From contig NZ_POUL01000004.1 of assembly GCF_002890895.1 (NCBI RefSeq), positions 310,001 through 374,000 of the forward strand: DNA of 64,000 nucleotides, written 5' to 3'. Positions 60,049 through 64,000 of this stretch are shown in pieces. The notes beneath the pieces were generated by a model, which was given only the letters and a program-made list of their open reading frames with translations, did not search any database and was not told where the DNA came from. Position 1 is the first letter of the stretch. Each line of letters begins with the position of its first letter. The DNA comes from Stutzerimonas stutzeri. Lineage in GTDB: Bacteria > Pseudomonadota > Gammaproteobacteria > Pseudomonadales > Pseudomonadaceae. Position numbers and translations under genes: made by a program.

Positions 60049-61575
60049 TCAATCCTTCAAAAAGGCTTTGAAACGAAACAGTTCGGTCAGGCGGTAGCCG
60101 CGATAACGACCCATCGCAAGCATGAAGCCAACCATGATCAGCAGCACTGCCGGGAAGGTGAACATGAAGTAGGTCAGCTCCGGAATATTCATCAGCAGGA
60201 ATGCCAGCGCCGCTGCGATGAGCGTACCGACCGCCACCTTGAATGCATGACCGCCGCCACGTTCTTCCCAGGTGATGGAGAGGCGCTCGATGGTCATGGT
60301 CAGAATGACCATGGGGAACAGTGAAACGGATAGGCCGCGCTCGAGCCCAAGCTTGTGGCTGAACAGACTGATCACCGCGATCAGCACCACGACGAACGTG
60401 AGCACCACTGACAGGCGTGGCAGCATCTGAAGTTTCAAATGCTCAAGATACGAGCGCAGCGAAAGGCCCATTGCCGTGATGACGGTGAACAGGATGATGC
60501 CGAACCCGATCTGGGTTTCACGGAAGGCCAGAGCAATCAGAACTGGTGTAAAGGTACCAAGTGTCTGCAGGCCGCCAAGGTTGCGCAGAATCAGAATCAC
60601 CAGAACACCGATCGGAATCATGATCATGATCTGGTACGTCTGCTGGGTTTGCAGTGGCAGTCCGTAAAGCGAATATTCGAGGAAGTCTGCGTCGGTGTTT
60701 TCGTCAGTCAGCTTTGCCAGGCGGATGGCGTTCATCTCGCTGCTGTTTAGCGTGAAGGTGACTTGCGGGTTACGTCCGCCTTCGAGGTTCATCAGCGGCT
60801 CGTTGCCAGTCCACCAGACCAGGCGGTCATCCGGCAGGCCTTGCTCACCGGTTTCCGGATTGAAGTACAGCCACTTGTCACCGTTGAAGCTCCGCAGCCA
60901 GAGCTCCGGAGATTGCGCCATGTCGGCCTGCAGGCGAACCGTGTGTACGCGCTCCATGGGAACGTGGGCTATGGACAGCAATAGCTCGATCACCCTTGCC
61001 TTGTTGGGCGTCGAAGCGTCACCGCCAAGCAGCAGCTTGACGTTGTCGTCATTGGCATTGTTGACCCGCTTGATGGCTTCGCTGATGAAGGTTTCAACGT
61101 CTGCCGAATGCTGGCGAATGGGTGATAGCAATGCTTCTGCCGCAATTTTCTCAGCCCCTTCAACCGGAATGCTGTCACGGAAGATCGGGCCGGTAGCCTT
61201 GGTTTGTTCACCGCTATAGCGTCGGGTCAGTACCAGTCGGTAGTACAGCGTCTGTTTGCCATTGACGCGCCGCGCTGACCAGGTAACCCGGCGGTTGCCA
61301 TCGGCACGATTGATGCTCACGCCATAGTTGTTGGAAATGAAGCTCTCATTGAGGCTGACGAATTCCTGATTTAGCGGCGGTACGTACATCTGCAGCTTCA
61401 CCGGCTCGCGCGGGTTGGCCTGGAATTCGACTTTGGCGTCAATATTCCAAAGGTCATCGGTTTCATCTTCAGTCACCGGAATGCCCAAGATGAAGATCTG
61501 GTAGGCGGTGATTGCGATGCCCAGCGAGACGAGCAAAAGAATCAGGATTTTCAGGTGCAGGGTAAGTGCGCGCAT
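60049..61575 (-). CDS. Inactive transglutaminase fused to seven membrane helices
   Basis: 508 residues. One N-terminal helix (7-30) leads to a periplasmic domain (32-310), then seven helices (about 316-332, 338-352, 356-373, 386-406, 414-430, 445-463, 468-489) and a basic tail. The domain keeps the transglutaminase scaffold (ARVIELLLSIAHVPMERVH, ELWLRSFNGDKWLYFNPETG). By eye against TgpA in this window the catalytic Cys slot is S188-T189, the His slot E224 and the Asp slot N239, so all three residues are lost. It is probably a binding or sensing module. It lies 4 bases after the exported protease-like gene and 3 before the ligase. Start ATG 61575 (MRALTLHLKI). Confidence 0.88.
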   Translation of the reverse strand: MRALTLHLKILILLLVSLGIAITAYQIFILGIPVTEDETDDLWNIDAKVEFQANPREPVKLQMYVPPLNQEFVSLNESFISNNYGVSINRADGNRRVTWSARRVNGKQTLYYRLVLTRRYSGEQTKATGPIFRDSIPVEGAEKIAAEALLSPIRQHSADVETFISEAIKRVNNANDDNVKLLLGGDASTPNKARVIELLLSIAHVPMERVHTVRLQADMAQSPELWLRSFNGDKWLYFNPETGEQGLPDDRLVWWTGNEPLMNLEGGRNPQVTFTLNSSEMNAIRLAKLTDENTDADFLEYSLYGLPLQTQQTYQIMIMIPIGVLVILILRNLGGLQTLGTFTPVLIALAFRETQIGFGIILFTVITAMGLSLRSYLEHLKLQMLPRLSVVLTFVVVLIAVISLFSHKLGLERGLSVSLFPMVILTMTIERLSITWEERGGGHAFKVAVGTLIAAALAFLLMNIPELTYFMFTFPAVLLIMVGFMLAMGRYRGYRLTELFRFKAFLKD

Positions 61576-61579
61576 GGGG

Positions 61580-62116
61580 TTACTCGTCAGCGTCAGATTC
61601 GATAATGCAGCCGGGTTTGCCAGCAGCGTACTTAAGGTCAGGGTCGACCAAGGCACCGAAGCGAGAGAGCGCCTCGGAACCGATCAAAAGTGGGTATTGG
61701 AATGCGCTTCGGTCCGTGAGGTTCACTTCGATGCTGCGTTTTGCCTTGCCCATACACAAATTGAGTTCAACAACCGGGCGCGGCGTATAGGTTTTTTCTT
61801 CCTCTGGATCGAAGTCACCCGCACGGCGTTTGATCTTGCTGATGCGTTGCAGCGGGAGTTCGATGGGACGGTCATGGGCTTCATCAATAGCCAGGTAAAA
61901 GCGCACCCAGCTTTTTCCGTTGCGCTTGAAGCGCTCGATGTCGCGCGCGCTGAGCGAGGCAGTCTGGGCACCGGTATCAAGCTTGGCTGGCACCTCCAGA
62001 CCGAAATCCGGCAATGCCACGTGCTCATTCAGGCCATAGATCGTTTTGTCATCGGCCTGTGACAAGAGCGGGGCGCTTAAGAGGCAGAGCAATAGAAGGC
62101 GGGTTTTGGTGCTCAT
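61580..62116 (-). CDS. Exported retropepsin-like (RimB/DTGA) protein
   Basis: 178 residues. The signal peptide (MSTKTRLLLLCLLSAPLLSQA, cleavage before DDK) predicts a periplasmic location. AKLDTGAQTASLS places D47 in the DTGA motif of aspartyl proteases. PLLIGSEALSRFGALVDPDLKY near residue 145 resembles the hydrophobic-Gly strand that follows in one-lobe retropepsins. The family is sometimes named ATP-dependent zinc protease, but I see no zinc or ATP site, so that name is not supported. First gene of a four-gene direction (protease-like, membrane protein, ligase, pabB). Confidence 0.85.
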   Translation of the reverse strand: MSTKTRLLLLCLLSAPLLSQADDKTIYGLNEHVALPDFGLEVPAKLDTGAQTASLSARDIERFKRNGKSWVRFYLAIDEAHDRPIELPLQRISKIKRRAGDFDPEEEKTYTPRPVVELNLCMGKAKRSIEVNLTDRSAFQYPLLIGSEALSRFGALVDPDLKYAAGKPGCIIESDADE

Positions 62117-62207
62117 AAATCCAGGTAGTCGAGTCGGAAAAGCGGCCGGAACAACGAGCCAGGCTGAAGCACGTCGGAGCGAGCGCCGGACGTGGCGTAT
62201 ATAGCGG

Positions 62208-62219
62208 CGCATTCTAGCA
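62208..62219 (-). promoter_or_regulatory. Predicted extended -10 promoter of the DTGA/7TM/ATP-grasp operon
   Basis: On the minus strand TGC-TAGAAT (TAGAAT is the complement of 62211-62216) matches an extended -10. It stands about 90 bases before the start of the exported protease-like gene. No good -35 is seen. Confidence 0.4.
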
Positions 62220-62296
62220 TGGGCGGCAGATCACGAAGCTAGGCTCAAGCCGTACTGCGGCGCCATGGGTCCAGGCGACCTCACTATCGGCAAGCT

Positions 62297-62310
62297 GATT
62301 GTCGACAATC
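62297..62310. promoter_or_regulatory. Perfect 14-base palindrome, probable GntR operator
   Basis: GATTGTCGACAATC, 72 bases upstream of the GntR gene. TTGTCGACAA is the kind of palindrome bound by FadR-subfamily GntR proteins. It is placed to autoregulate the regulator-prpB operon. Confidence 0.65.
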
Positions 62311-62382
62311 TACTTTTGTATCATTGACCAGGCGTGTTTCCAGGGCTAAGTTGTGGCCATAAACGGCTGAGGTGTCAACAAT

Positions 62383-63105
62383 ATGCTGGATGCGCTGGAA
62401 GTCCCCCGCCTCGATCAGGTGGACAGCGGAACCCTCTCCGAGCACGTGTTTCGACGGATTCAGGCGGCCATTGTGAAAGGCGACATCGCGCCCGGTAGCA
62501 AGATATCGGAGCCTGAGCTTGCGCGTACCTACGGCATCAGTCGCGGGCCACTGCGCGAGGCGATTCACCGGCTGGAAGGGCAGAAGCTGCTGGTTCGCGT
62601 GCCGCATGTTGGCGCACGGGTGGTGTCGCTCAGCCATGCCGAGCTGATCGAGCTCTACGAGATCCGTGAGTCACTGGAAGGCATGGCCTGTCGCCTGGCG
62701 GCCGAGCGTATGAGCGAGGCGGAAATTCAAGACCTGCGCAAGGTACTGAGCACCCACGAACGCGATGAGGCCTTCCAGGCCGGCGTTGGCTACTACCAGC
62801 AGGAAGGCGACTTCGACTTCCATTACCGGATTATCCAGGGCAGCGGAAATCGCACGCTGGCCAAGTTGCTGTGCGACGAGCTGTATCAACTTGTCCGTAT
62901 GTACCGCATCCAGTTTTCCGCAACGCCCAACCGCCCGCGTCAGGCGTTCGCCGAACACCACCGGATTCTCGATGCCATCGCCGACCGTGACGGCGAGCTG
63001 GCGGAGCTGCTGATGCGGCGCCACATCTGCGCTTCCAAGCGCAATATCGAGCGGCACTACCTGGCTGCTCAACAACAGACATCACAACCAAGAGGTGAGG
63101 CATGA
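62383..63105 (+). CDS. GntR/FCD-family regulator of the methylcitrate cycle
   Basis: 240 residues. The winged HTH is at about 17-82: [49 protein letters not shown]. The FCD effector domain is at about 92-225, with metal-type histidines in [22 protein letters not shown] and [10 protein letters not shown]. Members next to prpB respond to propionyl-CoA-derived citrates. The prpB start overlaps its stop (ATGA), so regulator and enzyme are made together. A perfect palindrome in front suggests autoregulation. Confidence 0.88.
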   Translation: MLDALEVPRLDQVDSGTLSEHVFRRIQAAIVKGDIAPGSKISEPELARTYGISRGPLREAIHRLEGQKLLVRVPHVGARVVSLSHAELIELYEIRESLEGMACRLAAERMSEAEIQDLRKVLSTHERDEAFQAGVGYYQQEGDFDFHYRIIQGSGNRTLAKLLCDELYQLVRMYRIQFSATPNRPRQAFAEHHRILDAIADRDGELAELLMRRHICASKRNIERHYLAAQQQTSQPRGEA

Positions 63106-63989
63106 CACTTCCTACCCCCGGTCAGCGTTTCCGTGACGCGGTGGCCAGCGAGCATCCGCTGCAGGTCGTTGGCGCCATCAACGCCAACCACGCCTTGCTG
63201 GCCAAGCGCGCCGGCTTCAAGGCCATCTACTTGTCCGGCGGCGGCGTTGCCGCGGGCTCGCTGGGGCTGCCGGACCTCGGTATCACCGGTCTCGATGATG
63301 TGCTGACCGATGTGCGTCGCATCACCGATGTCTGCGACCTGCCGCTACTGGTAGATGTCGACACCGGTTTTGGCTCCTCGGCGTTCAACGTGGCGCGTAC
63401 CGTCAAGTCGATGATCAAGTTCGGCGCGGCGGCGATCCATATCGAGGATCAGGTTGGGGCTAAGCGCTGCGGCCATCGCCCGAACAAGGAAATTGTCACC
63501 CAGCAGGAAATGGTCGACCGCATCAAAGCGGCTGTTGATGCACGTACCGACGACAGTTTCGTGATCATGGCGCGTACCGATGCGCTGGCGGTGGAAGGAT
63601 TGAATGCCGCACTGGACCGCGCCGCGGCCTGCATCGAAGCGGGTGCCGACATGATCTTCCCCGAGGCCATCACCGAGCTGGCGATGTACAAGACCTTCGC
63701 CGACCGCGTGAAGGCGCCAATTCTGGCCAACATCACCGAGTTTGGTGCAACGCCCCTGTACACCACCGAAGAGCTGGCCGGCGTCGAAGTGTCCTTGGTG
63801 CTCTACCCATTGTCGGCGTTCCGCGCCATGAACAAGGCGGCCGAGAATGTCTACACCGCGCTGCGCCGTGACGGTACTCAGAAAAATGTGATCGACACCA
63901 TGCAGACGCGCATGGAGCTCTACGATCGCATCAACTACCACGCATTCGAGCAGCACCTCGACTCACTGTTCGCTCAGAAGAAGAGCTGA
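63102..63989 (+). CDS. prpB: 2-methylisocitrate lyase
   Basis: PrpB, 295 residues, cleaves 2-methylisocitrate to pyruvate and succinate, the last step of propionate catabolism through methylcitrate. The TIM-barrel motifs seen are [14 protein letters not shown] (Mg-binding Asp), [10 protein letters not shown] (the catalytic KKCGH-type loop, with Arg at the second place), [12 protein letters not shown] and [12 protein letters not shown]. Length is complete. The window ends 11 bases later; prpC would be expected next. Succinate from this step feeds the succinate dehydrogenase encoded at the other end of the window. Confidence 0.96.
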   Translation: MTLPTPGQRFRDAVASEHPLQVVGAINANHALLAKRAGFKAIYLSGGGVAAGSLGLPDLGITGLDDVLTDVRRITDVCDLPLLVDVDTGFGSSAFNVARTVKSMIKFGAAAIHIEDQVGAKRCGHRPNKEIVTQQEMVDRIKAAVDARTDDSFVIMARTDALAVEGLNAALDRAAACIEAGADMIFPEAITELAMYKTFADRVKAPILANITEFGATPLYTTEELAGVEVSLVLYPLSAFRAMNKAAENVYTALRRDGTQKNVIDTMQTRMELYDRINYHAFEQHLDSLFAQKKS

Positions 63990-64000
63990 CAGAAAGCCCC

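Noticed and set aside
61580-62116. ATP-dependent zinc protease as the function of the DTGA protein
   Set aside because: The name is used in databases for this family, but neither a P-loop nor an HExxH motif is present. The only catalytic-type motif visible is DTGA.

Overview
The window is about 64 kb of chromosome from a gammaproteobacterium of the Pseudomonas/Stutzerimonas (P. stutzeri) type. The evidence is the gene order gltA / sdhCDAB-sucAB-lpd-sucCD, a canonical oprI lipoprotein, the lipA-lifO lipase pair, tgpA, thrH, and GC-rich sequence (about 60% by eye). Coding density is high. I saw no rRNA, tRNA, insertion sequence, prophage or CRISPR array. Almost every gene belongs to the conserved Pseudomonas core, but blocks that are far apart in P. 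aeruginosa (from memory) sit side by side here.

Layout. 1-12 kb: start of gltA (minus strand), then the TCA-cycle run sdhCDAB, sucAB, lpd, sucCD, closed by a strong terminator. 12-19.8 kb: brnQ, a DUF599 membrane protein, two overlapping hotdog thioesterases, a membrane-anchored orphan, htpG behind a clear sigma-32 promoter, and an exported amidohydrolase. 20-31 kb: sstT, fabAB, gpsA, a DUF4389 gene with sixA, a hotdog thioesterase, two overlapping alpha/beta hydrolases, a DUF4892 protein, an AI-2E family permease and a patatin-like esterase. 31-39 kb: selD-mnmH, a small lipoprotein, a flavin reductase, the moxR-DUF58-tgpA operon and a TesB-like thioesterase. 39-51 kb: a chemoreceptor, tatD, an MltF-type lytic transglycosylase, lipA-lifO, greB, an FtsX-type ABC exporter divergent from tesA, a small cysteine-rich orphan and an L,D-transpeptidase. 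51-57.6 kb: oprI, a small GNAT protein, DAHP synthase, a PanE-family reductase, cysB, cysH and thrH. 57.6-64 kb: pabB, then the least understood block of the window (ATP-grasp ligase, degenerate transglutaminase with seven membrane helices, exported aspartyl-protease-like protein), and finally a GntR regulator with prpB of the methylcitrate cycle.

How the genes work together. Central carbon flow (sdh/suc/lpd, gltA, prpB) and lipid or thioester metabolism (fabAB, gpsA, five thioesterases, lipase plus foldase, patatin) dominate. Envelope maintenance is the second theme (oprI, L,D-transpeptidase, MltF-type enzyme, TgpA).

The best candidate for a poorly described system is the three-gene cluster at 59062-62116. 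Aligned by eye with the active TgpA encoded 22 kb upstream, its membrane protein has lost the whole Cys/His/Asp transglutaminase triad. It is packed between a cytosolic RimK-like ATP-grasp ligase and a periplasmic DTGA protein, which suggests an envelope-spanning peptide-tagging or sensing device of unknown substrate.
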